DNA of 64,000 nt. Origin: SH-MAG3 sp035461245 (GTDB taxonomy: Bacteria > Gemmatimonadota > Gemmatimonadetes > Longimicrobiales > RSA9). The notes under the pieces are model-generated. The model did no database searches, was not told where the DNA came from, and saw nothing but the letters and a program-made list of their open reading frames with translations. Position 1 is the stretch's first letter; every line of letters starts with the position of its first letter. The position numbers were made by a program, and so were the translations under genes. Positions 18,299 to 26,884 of the stretch are shown here, piece by piece. Where the stretch lies: positions 1 through 64,000 of the forward strand of contig DATHVP010000143.1 in assembly GCA_035461245.1 (NCBI GenBank), read 5' to 3'.

Positions 18299-20248
18299 AT
18301 GGCGAAAGTCATCGGTATAGACCTCGGCACGACGAACTCGGTCGTCGCGGTCATGGAGGGCGGCGACCCGGTGGTCATTCCCAACGCCGAGGGCGGCCGG
18401 ACGACGCCATCGGTGGTGGCGTTTACAAAGGATGGCGAACGGCTGGTGGGCCAGGTCGCGCGGCGGCAGGCCATCACGAACCCGAAGAACACGCTGTTCA
18501 GCATCAAGCGCTTCATGGGCCGGCGTGGCGGCGAAGTGGATGCGGAGAAGAGCCGGGTACCGTACGAGATCCGGACGGACTCGCAGGGTCGCGTGGAAGT
18601 CCATGTCCCGAACGCGGACAAGACGTTCACGCCGCCGGAGATCTCCGCGATGATCCTGCAGAAGATGAAGCAGACGGCGGAGGACTACCTGGGCAGCGAG
18701 GTCACGCAGGCGGTTGTCACGGTGCCGGCGTACTTCAACGATGCGCAGCGGCAGGCGACGAAGGATGCGGGCAAGATTTCCGGGCTGGAGGTGCTGCGCA
18801 TCATCAATGAGCCGACGGCGGCGGCGCTGGCGTACGGCCTGGACAAGAAGAAGGACGAGAAGATCGCTGTGTACGACCTGGGCGGCGGCACGTACGACAT
18901 CTCCATCCTGGAGCTGGGCGACGGCGTCTTCGAGGTGAAGGCGACGAACGGCGACACGCACCTGGGCGGCGATGACTTCGACCAGAAGATCATCGACTGG
19001 CTGGTGGAGGAGTTCCGGAAGGACCAGGGCATCGACCTGAGCAAGGACGCCATGGCGCTGCAGCGTCTGAAGGAGGCGGCGGAGAAGGCGAAGATGGAGC
19101 TGTCGACGACATCGTCGACGGACATCAACCTGCCGTTCATCACGGCGACGCAGGAGGGCCCGAAGCACCTGAACATCACCCTGTCCCGGGCGAAGCTGGA
19201 GCAGCTGGTGGACGACCTGGTGCAGCGGACCATCCCGCCGATGCAGAAGGCGCTGGACGACGCGGGGCTGAAGAAGGAAGACATCGACGAGGTCATCCTG
19301 GTGGGCGGCTCCACACGCATGCCGAAGATCCAGCAGGTGGTGAAGGACTTCTTCGGCAAGGATGCGCACAAGGGGGTGAATCCCGACGAGGTGGTGGCCA
19401 TCGGCGCGGCCATCCAGGGCGGCGTGCTGGCGGGCGACGTCAAGGACGTGCTGCTGCTGGACGTGATCCCGCTGTCGCTGGGCATCGAGACGCTGGGCGG
19501 CGTGATGACCACGCTGATCCCGCGCAACACGACCATCCCCACCAAGAAGTCGGAAACGTTCTCCACGGCGGAGGACAGCCAGACGACGGTGGAGATCCAT
19601 GTGCTGCAGGGCGAGCGGCCCATGGCCATGGACAACAAGACCATCGGCCGGTTCCAGCTCACGGGCATTCCGCCAGCACCCCGGGGCATGCCGCAGGTGG
19701 AGGTCACGTTCGACATCGACGCCAATGGCATCCTGCACGTGAGCGCGAAGGACCGGGCTACCGGCAAGGAGCAGAAGATCCGCATCGAGGCGTCCAGCGG
19801 GCTCAGCGAGGCCGAGATCGACAAGATGGTGAAGGATGCCGAGTCCCATGCCGGCGAGGACAAGGCGCGCAAGGAGAAGATCGAGGCCCGCAACCAGCTC
19901 GACTCGCTGGTCTACCAGGTGGAGAAGGATACGAAGGACTGGGGCGACAAGATCAGCGAGGATTCCAGGAAGGCGGTGGATGAGGCCGTGGAACGCGCCA
20001 AGGCCGCCCTCAAGCAGGACGACCTGACGGAGCTCAACGGCGCGAAGGAGCAGCTCATGACAGCGTTCAGCGCCGCCGGCCAGCAGTTCTACCAGTCGCA
20101 GGCGGCGGCCGGCGAGGGCGCCGGGGCCGGCCCGGACATGGGCGGCATGGGCGAGCAGCCGGACATCGAGACCACGACCGCAGGCGGTACCCCCGAGGAG
20201 GACGTGGTAGAGGCGGACTACGAGATTGTCGACGAGGAGAAGAAGTAG
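18299..20248 (+). CDS. dnaK: Chaperone DnaK (Hsp70)
   Basis: 649 aa. N-terminal actin-like ATPase starts GIDLGTTNSVVAVMEGG, with VPAYFNDAQRQATKDAG, AVYDLGGGTYDISIL and ILVGGSTRMPKIQ. The substrate-binding domain follows (about 390-510; LLLDVIPLSLGIETLGG), then the helical lid and an acidic tail ending YEIVDEEKK. Start has TGAGGAG 7 nt upstream. It stands alone without grpE or dnaJ. A repeat element and a terminator follow directly after the stop. Confidence 0.98.
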   Translation: MAKVIGIDLGTTNSVVAVMEGGDPVVIPNAEGGRTTPSVVAFTKDGERLVGQVARRQAITNPKNTLFSIKRFMGRRGGEVDAEKSRVPYEIRTDSQGRVEVHVPNADKTFTPPEISAMILQKMKQTAEDYLGSEVTQAVVTVPAYFNDAQRQATKDAGKISGLEVLRIINEPTAAALAYGLDKKKDEKIAVYDLGGGTYDISILELGDGVFEVKATNGDTHLGGDDFDQKIIDWLVEEFRKDQGIDLSKDAMALQRLKEAAEKAKMELSTTSSTDINLPFITATQEGPKHLNITLSRAKLEQLVDDLVQRTIPPMQKALDDAGLKKEDIDEVILVGGSTRMPKIQQVVKDFFGKDAHKGVNPDEVVAIGAAIQGGVLAGDVKDVLLLDVIPLSLGIETLGGVMTTLIPRNTTIPTKKSETFSTAEDSQTTVEIHVLQGERPMAMDNKTIGRFQLTGIPPAPRGMPQVEVTFDIDANGILHVSAKDRATGKEQKIRIEASSGLSEAEIDKMVKDAESHAGEDKARKEKIEARNQLDSLVYQVEKDTKDWGDKISEDSRKAVDEAVERAKAALKQDDLTELNGAKEQLMTAFSAAGQQFYQSQAAAGEGAGAGPDMGGMGEQPDIETTTAGGTPEEDVVEADYEIVDEEKK

Positions 20249-20257
20249 GAACTTACT

Positions 20258-20302
20258 CGGGATCGGGATCGTAAACGTAAACGTAAACGTGCAACGTTTA
20301 CG
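20258..20302 (+). repeat. GTAAAC repeat element, copy A (after dnaK)
   Basis: Starts 10 nt after the dnaK stop: GGGATCGGGATC, then three GTAAAC units (20271-20288), then a palindromic tail. CGTAAACGT (20282-20290) pairs with ACGTTTACG (20294-20302) around a GCA loop. Related copies lie at 28122 (after clpX) and 33283-33401 (after hslU). Not recognised as a known repeat family. Confidence 0.85.
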
Positions 20303-20311
20303 ACAAGGAGG

Positions 20312-20343
20312 GGCCCTGCGTGCCGGTGACGGTGCGCAGGGCC
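20312..20343 (+). terminator. dnaK terminator hairpin
   Basis: GGCCCTGCG / CGCAGGGCC, a perfect 9-bp stem with a further inner CCG/CGG pairing, followed by TTCTGCG. It lies just after repeat copy A. The remaining 20344-20613 region before htrA shows no gene and no clear promoter. Confidence 0.6.
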
Positions 20344-20613
20344 TTCTGCGTGCCGGGGCCTGTGGCACCGGGGGTGCTGCGTGCCGACCCGTATCGGGTG
20401 CGCGACGGTGGAACTCGGCCGCAGCAGGCGCACCTCTGCTCACCCGGATGGCATGGGACCGGTCCCATCTCCCCGGCCGCCGCGGCGGGCCGTGATCCGC
20501 CGGTCATGATCCGCCGGCCACCCCTCGAGACCGGCAATTCGTCCCAGCGGCTGGCCGCTTTGGCAGGGGGCGGGTTAGCTTTCGGGGATCATCATCCCTG
20601 CTTCGGCGCTGAC

Positions 20614-22152
20614 ATGTCCCTGCATTCCCGCAACCGACTGCTGGTCCTGACGCTGCTGGCGCTCCTCGTCCTGGGGGGTGCGGTGGCGGGCGTGGTCGTG
20701 CGCGGCGGAGGCGGGCAGGACGGATCGGCGGTACTGCCGCCGGCGACAAACCCGGCCACACGCGACGCGGTACGGCAGGCGACGTCGCTCTCGGAGGCCT
20801 TTGTCGCCATTGCCGAGACCGTGACGCCGTCAGTGGTGCGGATCGAGGTGGAGCGGACGGTGCTCCTGCCGGAGGCGTCCCTTACGGGGCGGCTGGAAGA
20901 CCTTTTTCAGCGGCCGAGCCGGCCGGTGCCGGAAGCGATCCCACAGGTGGGCGGCGGCAGCGGCTTCATCGTATCGGCGGACGGCCTGATCCTCACGAAC
21001 AACCACGTCATCGCCGGCGCGGATCGGATCACGGTGACGCTGCGGGACAAGCGGTCGCTGGACGCCACCGTCGTCGGGACCGACCCCACGACGGACATCG
21101 CGGTGATCCGTGTGGACGCGACAGGCCTGCCGGCGGTGGCGCTGGGCGACTCGGACGGGGCGCGGGTGGGCGAATGGGTGATGGCCATTGGCAACCCGGG
21201 CTTCGAGGACGCCAGCACGCTGGACTTCACGGTGACGGGTGGCATCATCAGCGCGAAGGGCCGGCCGCTGAACATCCTGGCGCCGGAACTGGCCTCGGCG
21301 GACCCGGCGGCGGCGGCGTACGCCATCGAGGACTTCATCCAGACGGATGCGGTCATCAATCCCGGCAACTCGGGCGGCCCGCTGGTGGACCTGCGGGGCA
21401 CGGTCATCGGCATCAACACGGCCATTGCCAGCACCACGGGCTACAGCCAGGGCTACGGCTTTGCCGTGCCGTCGAACCTGGTGCGACGCGTCACGGCCGA
21501 CCTCGTCGAGTATGGCTACGTGCGTCGTGCGCTGCTGGGCATCTCCATCGCCGACGTGGCGCAGGAGGATGCGGAGGTCTACGGCCTGCCGCGCATTGCC
21601 GGCGTGGTGGTGGAGGACTTCGGCGAGAACTCGCCAGCGGCACAGTCGGGGCTGCAACGGCACGACGTCATCGTTGCCGTGGACGGCACGCCCGTAGATC
21701 ACGTGGGTCACCTGCAGCGCCTGGTGGCACTGCACCGGCCAGGCGGCACCGTGACGCTGGACGTGGTCCGCTATGGCGCCGCGCTGCGGTTCCGCGTGCC
21801 ACTGACGGAGGCGCCACCCGCAGTCGTGCCGGTGGCGACGTTATCCCGCCCGGCACCCGCGGCAGGTGCCGGCATCGGCGTCGAGCTGACGGATCTGACG
21901 CCGGACCTGGCAGCCCGCCTTGGTTTCCGGCGGCCAGGCGGCGCACTGGTGCACAGCGTCGCGCCGGGCGGCGCCGCAGAGCGTCGTAATGTGTTCCCTG
22001 ATCATCGCCTGCTTACCATCAACCGCCAGCCGGTGGAATCGGCCGGGCACGCCCGGACAGTCCTGCAGGCCCTCCGGTCCGGGGCGGTCGCGTCGCTGAC
22101 ACTGGAGTACCCGGACGGCCGTACCTACATCGCGAATATCCGGGTGCCGTAG
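20614..22152 (+). CDS. HtrA/DegP-type periplasmic serine protease
   Basis: 512 aa. N-terminal membrane anchor or signal (about 8-29), then a trypsin-like domain with triad His131 (TNNHVI), Asp161 (TTDIAVI) and Ser253 (NPGNSGGPL). Two PDZ domains follow (about 320-410 and 425-512). It degrades or refolds misfolded envelope proteins. ATG 20614 was chosen because the signal sequence begins there; upstream in-frame codons to 20320 run through the dnaK terminator. A terminator hairpin follows. Confidence 0.93.
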   Translation: MSLHSRNRLLVLTLLALLVLGGAVAGVVVRGGGGQDGSAVLPPATNPATRDAVRQATSLSEAFVAIAETVTPSVVRIEVERTVLLPEASLTGRLEDLFQRPSRPVPEAIPQVGGGSGFIVSADGLILTNNHVIAGADRITVTLRDKRSLDATVVGTDPTTDIAVIRVDATGLPAVALGDSDGARVGEWVMAIGNPGFEDASTLDFTVTGGIISAKGRPLNILAPELASADPAAAAYAIEDFIQTDAVINPGNSGGPLVDLRGTVIGINTAIASTTGYSQGYGFAVPSNLVRRVTADLVEYGYVRRALLGISIADVAQEDAEVYGLPRIAGVVVEDFGENSPAAQSGLQRHDVIVAVDGTPVDHVGHLQRLVALHRPGGTVTLDVVRYGAALRFRVPLTEAPPAVVPVATLSRPAPAAGAGIGVELTDLTPDLAARLGFRRPGGALVHSVAPGGAAERRNVFPDHRLLTINRQPVESAGHARTVLQALRSGAVASLTLEYPDGRTYIANIRVP

Positions 22153-22174
22153 GGCGGGAGGCGTTCCCCGCCCC
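22153..22174 (+). terminator. Hairpin after htrA
   Basis: GGGCGGG pairs with CCCGCCC across an 8-nt loop, immediately after the htrA stop. A second small dyad (GGAGC/GCTCC) follows. The 173-bp gap to the convergent Cache gene holds nothing else. Confidence 0.5.
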
Positions 22175-22325
22175 CGTGCTGGAGCCGTTCACGCTCCGCG
22201 CTCGGGGAGGCCTCGGGCGTTGGCGCGCGCTGCTGAACTACGCGCGGCGGCGTGAAATGCCTCCCTTCCCAACTGCCAGGGGGCTGTCTGAGGGCCGGCT
22301 GCCGGGACGGCCGTCGACGCTCCGG

Positions 22326-23150
22326 TTACGGGTGCAGGACGCCGAAGGCGTACCACCAGCCGGTCACTGTGGATCTGCGATATATCACGGTTCGGCGAGC
22401 GCCGCGGAAATCGTAGCTCACCTCGCCCTCCTCCCGGCTCAGGATCTCGCGCATGGCCCGGTCTACCTGCGGATCTCCCTCCTCCAGCGGGTGCAGGAAG
22501 ATTGTCCGGGGGTCAACGTGCAATCCCACCAGCGGCTCTGCGTCCAGCGAGTAGAAGAGCTGGTTGGGTTCCAGTCCCATCTCCCGCTTGAGCAACGCGC
22601 TGAGCTGGTCGAGATGTACCGAGTTCCCCAGCACGCCCACCACGGCGCCGCCTGCCCCGCGCACCGGGACCGCAACGATGGCCACATTCCTGCCGGTTGC
22701 GCGGCTGACTACCAGTTCGCCGATGACGGTTTCCCCAGCCAGCAACCTGCCCCAGTAGGCGCGATCCGCCAGCGTCCCCGCCGCCGGGCCCTCCTGCACG
22801 GACGAATAGGAGCCGTCAGGCAGGGCGAACCAGTTGACGGCGCTGACGTTCGTGCGGGCCGCCTCGGCAAGCAGCGGCCGAATGCGGCCCCAGTCGGCGG
22901 AACGTGCGGCGTCGGTGGCGGCGAGCATCCGCATGACATCCGCCAGTTTCTGCAGGTGCAGGTCACTGAGGGCCATCAGCGAATTCAACGCTACGTGCCC
23001 GTCCACGGCGACGGCCGATGCTGGGCCATCGGGGACCGGCGGTATGGCTGCCGCATCAGGCGTGTTGGCGCGGCACGCGCCAAGGGTCAGCACTGCCGCC
23101 AAGGTGACCACACCGGCGAAACGCAGGCCCGGCCTCGCTTGAACTGTCAT
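22326..23150 (-). CDS. Cache-domain lipoprotein
   Basis: 274 aa. Lipobox LGAC (Cys26) ends the signal peptide; AAAGGA lies 8 nt before the ATG. The body resembles a PDC/Cache sensor fold: a long helix, then NWFALPDGSYSSVQEG, DRAYWGRLLAGETVIGELVVSRATG, IVAVPVRGAGGAVVGVLG, and a second lobe with a C-terminal VTGWWYAFGVL. Such folds usually bind amino acids or small acids in the periplasmic part of chemoreceptors and kinases. Here there is no cytoplasmic output domain. The upstream neighbour on the same strand is a LivJ-type binding lipoprotein. Confidence 0.72.
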   Translation of the reverse strand: MTVQARPGLRFAGVVTLAAVLTLGACRANTPDAAAIPPVPDGPASAVAVDGHVALNSLMALSDLHLQKLADVMRMLAATDAARSADWGRIRPLLAEAARTNVSAVNWFALPDGSYSSVQEGPAAGTLADRAYWGRLLAGETVIGELVVSRATGRNVAIVAVPVRGAGGAVVGVLGNSVHLDQLSALLKREMGLEPNQLFYSLDAEPLVGLHVDPRTIFLHPLEEGDPQVDRAMREILSREEGEVSYDFRGARRTVIYRRSTVTGWWYAFGVLHP

Positions 23151-23237
23151 GATGTCGTCCTTTCGTGGGTCGTGCGTAATGGGCCGGTCGCCGCAGTTCC
23201 ACCGACCGCTGGCCGGCGGCTGCGGTGCCCCCGATGC

Positions 23238-24464
23238 TCAGCGGACCAGCCGACCCGTGCGCGACTCGTAACGGGCCACGCGCGTCCAGCGCGGGACACC
23301 GGCCTCGTCGCCGACGGCCCAGAAATCGAAATCGCCGTACTTGCGGTCACCCGCCTCATCGAGCACCGTCCAGCCGGTTGCGCCATAGCCGGAGGCCGCG
23401 GCCGTGGTGAACGCCTGCTTGAGGCGCTCGACGTCGTCCGTTGCGCCGGAAGCGATATAGGCCCGGGCGACCACCCAGACTGCGTCGTAGACGGCGAGGG
23501 CGAAGCCATCCGGTTCCAGGCCGGTACGCGCTCGAATCTGCGCCACGATGGGTTCCCAGATCTCGCGGGCACCCTCGTCCCGGCCGAAGACCGGATTGGG
23601 ATAGCCGGTGCGGATCGCGAACTCGACCGCCACCGGGTCGTCGAGGAGGGCCTCGCTGAGGGCCACGCCGTTGCTGCCGTACCAGCGCACCGAGCCCAGC
23701 ACCGCATCGGTGCTCGCGCTGATGAAGAGGTGGACCACCTCGTCGAAGGCGGCCAGGTAGACCCCGACCTGCGCCTGGCCCTGTTGGGCGATGGCGTCCA
23801 GCACCTGGGCACGAAGCGCCTCGACAGTGGGTGAATGATCGCTGATGGCGTCGCCGTACTTCACTCCCGCAAGCACCGACCCGCCCAGGGCGGAGAATGC
23901 GGTGCGCGTGGCTGCCTCGAGACCTGCGTTGCCCGCGTCATCGCGCCACACGGGGACCAGGGTGCGGATGCCATCCTCCCACATCATGGCTGAGACCGCC
24001 GCGCCTTCGGGCACGTCCGAGGGGGTGAAGCGGAACACGTTGTCGCCGGGGATGGCGAGGTTGCCGGCCGTGCTGCCATGGCTGACCAGCAGCAGCCCGT
24101 TGGCGTCCACCCAGGGCTTCAGGTAGGCAACCTCGGCACTTGACTGCGGGCCGATCAGGATCCGGGCGCCGCGGCTGTGGAGGGCCTGAGCTCTCTCCAG
24201 TGCTCGCTCCGGTTCGAGGCGCGTGTCTTCGACGGCCACCTTGAATCGAACCCCTGCCGCGTTTCCCTCGAGGTACCGGTTCACCTCCTCGACAGCGATT
24301 TCCACCGCTACCTGGCTGGTCTGTCCCAGTGTGGACCAGTTGCCGGTAAGGGAGAAGAGCGCGCCCAGCAGCACCTCGCTCTCTGCGGGCTCGGTGGGGG
24401 AGCCGCTGTCGCAGCCCAACAGCGCCAGCAACGCCAATCCGGCCAGCCTGGATGCTCGGTACAT
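23238..24464 (-). CDS. LivJ-type substrate-binding lipoprotein
   Basis: 408 aa, periplasmic binding protein type 1 (branched-chain amino-acid or amide family). Lipobox LLGC (Cys18). SEVLLGALFSLTGNWSTLGQ, ARILIGPQSSAEVAYLKPW and VFRFTPSDVPEG mark the family. The ATG at 24464 has GGGAGG 6 nt upstream. No liv permease or ATPase genes are adjacent. It probably shares a transcript with the Cache lipoprotein 87 bp downstream, which suggests a sensing rather than a transport role; this is inference. Confidence 0.88.
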   Translation of the reverse strand: MYRASRLAGLALLALLGCDSGSPTEPAESEVLLGALFSLTGNWSTLGQTSQVAVEIAVEEVNRYLEGNAAGVRFKVAVEDTRLEPERALERAQALHSRGARILIGPQSSAEVAYLKPWVDANGLLLVSHGSTAGNLAIPGDNVFRFTPSDVPEGAAVSAMMWEDGIRTLVPVWRDDAGNAGLEAATRTAFSALGGSVLAGVKYGDAISDHSPTVEALRAQVLDAIAQQGQAQVGVYLAAFDEVVHLFISASTDAVLGSVRWYGSNGVALSEALLDDPVAVEFAIRTGYPNPVFGRDEGAREIWEPIVAQIRARTGLEPDGFALAVYDAVWVVARAYIASGATDDVERLKQAFTTAAASGYGATGWTVLDEAGDRKYGDFDFWAVGDEAGVPRWTRVARYESRTGRLVR

Positions 24465-24697
24465 GGTCGGCCTCCCGTCTGAGAAGGTCCTGGTGCAGCG
24501 CACCGGGCTCCCCACCATTCAGGGCACAAACCCGGATTCCGATGGCGGACAACCTCCGCCCTCCATGATGGGTCCAGGCCGGCGCTCCAGTTGTAAGGCA
24601 TTGCTGGATTGTGTGTAGGGAGTCCGTGGGCCAGCTCGACGCCTCCCAGGCGGCGCACGGCCTGTTCCTGTTCCCTGAGGGCAGCAGCGGGGCACGC

Positions 24698-24730
24698 ACG
24701 CCCGCCGGAGGCACCCACGCCCGCCGGAGG
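24698..24730. repeat. Short direct repeat in the gap before tRNA-Leu
   Basis: ACGCCCGCCGGAGG occurs twice (24698-24711, 24717-24730; 19-bp period) within the 330-bp gap 24465-24794. Apart from this and the tRNA promoter, nothing was recognised in that gap. Confidence 0.5.
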
Positions 24731-24750
24731 GACGGCCTCCCGCCCTTTGG

Positions 24751-24779
24751 TTGATTGACCTACCCGCGCCTGTTAGATT
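24751..24779 (+). promoter_or_regulatory. Probable sigma70-type promoter of tRNA-Leu
   Basis: TTGATT (24751-24756), 17-bp spacer, TAGATT (24774-24779), placing the start about 8-10 nt before the tRNA. It may also read into tig-clpP-clpX. Confidence 0.5.
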
Positions 24780-24794
24780 TTTCTGGCTAATTCT

Positions 24795-24876
24795 GCGAAA
24801 GTGGCGGAACTGGTAGACGCGCGAGACTTAGGATCTCGTGGGCGTGCCCGTGGGGGTTCGAGTCCCCCCTTTCGCA
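24795..24876 (+). tRNA. tRNA-Leu (anticodon UAG)
   Basis: 82 nt. Acceptor stem GCGAAAG / CTTTCGC, anticodon stem CGAGA / TCTCG around loop CTTAGGA (anticodon TAG, reads CUN), class II variable arm GGGC-GT-GCCC and T arm with GGTTCGAGTCC. Discriminator is A; the 3' CCA is not encoded. It lies 47 nt upstream of the trigger factor start. Confidence 0.96.
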
Positions 24877-24923
24877 TGAAAACTCACTATGGAAAGCATG
24901 GCATGGCGACGGAAGCGGCGGGG

Positions 24924-26168
24924 ATGAAGGTAAGCATGGAGAAGCCGGCGGCGTGGTCGCGGCGGCTGACGATAACTGTCCCGGCTGACGCCGTCGCCCG
25001 GGAGAAGAAGGACGCGGCTCAGCGCCTGTCCAGGCGGGTGAAGCTGCCAGGCTTCCGTCAGGGCAAGGTCCCCGCGGGAATCATGGAGAAGCGGTTCGGC
25101 CCGGCCATCGAGCAGGAGGCGGTGGAGAAGCTGATTGGCGATGCCTACCGCGCGGCGCTGGAGCAGGAGAACCTGCAACCCATCACGCAGGGCTCCATCG
25201 ACAGCATTGACTATGAGCCGGGCTCGGACCTGACGTTCAACGTGGAGCTGGAGGTCCGGCCTGAGATCGAGCTCGAGCGGCTGGGCGGTTTCGCCGTGGT
25301 CCGGGAGCAGCCGCCGGTAGGCGACGACCAGATTGACGAGGTCCTGCAGCGGCTCCGTGAGGAGAACGCGGTGTGGAAGCCGAAGGAGGGCGAGGCGCCG
25401 GTGGCCGGCGACATGGCATCGGTGGAGATCACCCCGCTGGACGACGCCACGTCAGCCGCCCCCTCCCAGCCGCGACAGTACCAGATCGTCATCGGCGAGG
25501 GGCAGGCGTTGCCGGCGGTGGAGGACGCCATCCGGACCCTCAAGGCGGGCGACGAGGAGGAATTCGACGTCGCACTCCCCGAGAACCCCGACGAGCCGGA
25601 GGGCCCGACGCGCCCCCACCGCATGCGGGTGAAGATGCTGGAGGTGAAGGCACCGGAGTATCCGGAGCTGGACGACGAGTTCGCGAAGGGCCTCGGCGAG
25701 TTCGAGGATCTGGCCGGGCTGCGGTCCAGGATCCGGGAGGACATGGAGAAGGAGGCGTCGCGGGAGGCGGAGCGCGGAGTGCGCATGCAGCTGGTCCAGC
25801 AGGTCATCGACGCGAACCCATTCGAGGTGCCCCAGTCCATGGTCCGCCAGTATCTGGAACGGGTCATGCCGGAGCGTGAGGGCGGCGACAACGAGCAGCT
25901 GCAGGAGATGCGGACGCAGATGTGGCCGGCGGCGGAGCAGGCGCTCAAGCGGATGCTGGTGCTGGAGCGGATTGCGGAGATGGAATCGCTGCGGGCCACC
26001 CCGGCGGAACTGGACGCGAAGATCGACGAGCTGGCGGAGCGGATGGGCCGCGGCCGCGGCGAGGTCATCGGCCAGCTCCGCAAGAGCGGCCGGCTGGACG
26101 AGCTGGAGCAGGAGATCACCGAGGACAAGGTCTTCGCGTATCTCAAGTCCCTGTCCGATATCCAGTAG
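24924..26168 (+). CDS. tig: Trigger factor
   Basis: 414-aa ribosome-associated chaperone and prolyl isomerase. The ribosome-binding tail appears as LPGFRQGKVP in the N-terminal domain; the central FKBP-like region (about 150-240) is poorly conserved here, and the C-terminal helical arms follow. The ATG at 24924 aligns with the family start (MKVSMEKPAAW); 24936 with GAAGG upstream is an alternative. In-frame codons further upstream run into the tRNA. It is followed by clpP and clpX, the usual order. Confidence 0.93.
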   Translation: MKVSMEKPAAWSRRLTITVPADAVAREKKDAAQRLSRRVKLPGFRQGKVPAGIMEKRFGPAIEQEAVEKLIGDAYRAALEQENLQPITQGSIDSIDYEPGSDLTFNVELEVRPEIELERLGGFAVVREQPPVGDDQIDEVLQRLREENAVWKPKEGEAPVAGDMASVEITPLDDATSAAPSQPRQYQIVIGEGQALPAVEDAIRTLKAGDEEEFDVALPENPDEPEGPTRPHRMRVKMLEVKAPEYPELDDEFAKGLGEFEDLAGLRSRIREDMEKEASREAERGVRMQLVQQVIDANPFEVPQSMVRQYLERVMPEREGGDNEQLQEMRTQMWPAAEQALKRMLVLERIAEMESLRATPAELDAKIDELAERMGRGRGEVIGQLRKSGRLDELEQEITEDKVFAYLKSLSDIQ

Positions 26169-26248
26169 CATGTCGCAGCGGGCCGCCGGCAGGCAGCCGG
26201 TGGTCCGCTACGAGCCACTCACGACCAGAAAGGCGACATACCCATTCG

Positions 26249-26878
26249 ATGCCACTCTACCCGCCCTATGTAATCGAGCGAACGAGCCGCGGCGAGCGGA
26301 GCTACGACATCTTCAGCCGGCTGCTGATGGACCGCATCGTGTTCCTCGGCACGCCGATTGACGACAACGTAGCCAACATCATCATAGCCCAGCTCCTGTT
26401 CCTGGAGGCCGAGGACCCGGAGAAGGACATCTTCCTCTACATCAACTCGCCCGGCGGATCGGTCTATGCCGGGCTGGCCATCTATGACACCATCCAGTAC
26501 ATGAGGGCGCCAGTGGCCACCATGTGCATGGGCCTGGCGGCGTCCATGGGCTCGCTGCTGCTGGCGACGGGCGCGAAGGGCAAGCGCAGTGCGCTGCCGA
26601 ACTCCCGGATCATGATCCACCAGCCGTCGGGCGGCAGCCAGGGCACGGCGGCGGACATCGAGATCCAGGCGCGGGAAATCCTCTATGCCCGCGAGCGACT
26701 CAACGAGATCCTCGCGAAGCACACGGGCCAGACCATCGAGCAGATCGCGGAGGACGTGGACCGCGACCGCTTCATGAGCCCGGAAGAGGCGAAGAACTAC
26801 GGGATCATCGACAACGTCGTCGCCCATCGTGGCGAGGTGGTGGCGGACCTGGTCCACGAGAACAAGCACGAGAGGTAG
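26249..26878 (+). CDS. clpP: ATP-dependent Clp protease proteolytic subunit
   Basis: 209-aa serine protease forming the tetradecameric barrel. Triad: Ser99 (GLAASMGS), His124 (MIHQPSGG), Asp173 (VDRDRFM). INSPGGSVYAGLAIYDTI is the conserved handle region. The ATG at 26249 gives the usual N-terminus (PLYPPYVIERTSRGERSYD). The Shine-Dalgarno is weak. It lies 80 bp after tig and 6 bp before clpX. Confidence 0.97.
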   Translation: MPLYPPYVIERTSRGERSYDIFSRLLMDRIVFLGTPIDDNVANIIIAQLLFLEAEDPEKDIFLYINSPGGSVYAGLAIYDTIQYMRAPVATMCMGLAASMGSLLLATGAKGKRSALPNSRIMIHQPSGGSQGTAADIEIQAREILYARERLNEILAKHTGQTIEQIAEDVDRDRFMSPEEAKNYGIIDNVVAHRGEVVADLVHENKHER

Positions 26879-26884
26879 GCTGTC

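Noticed and set aside
22176..23834. Long + strand frame over the Cache and LivJ-like genes
   Set aside because: It is antisense to two genes with clear lipoprotein signals and family motifs; long antisense frames are expected at this GC content.
24876..24902. ATG at the 3' end of tRNA-Leu as start of trigger factor
   Set aside because: It would use the tRNA discriminator base and add residues without family resemblance. ATG 24924 aligns with the known N-terminus.
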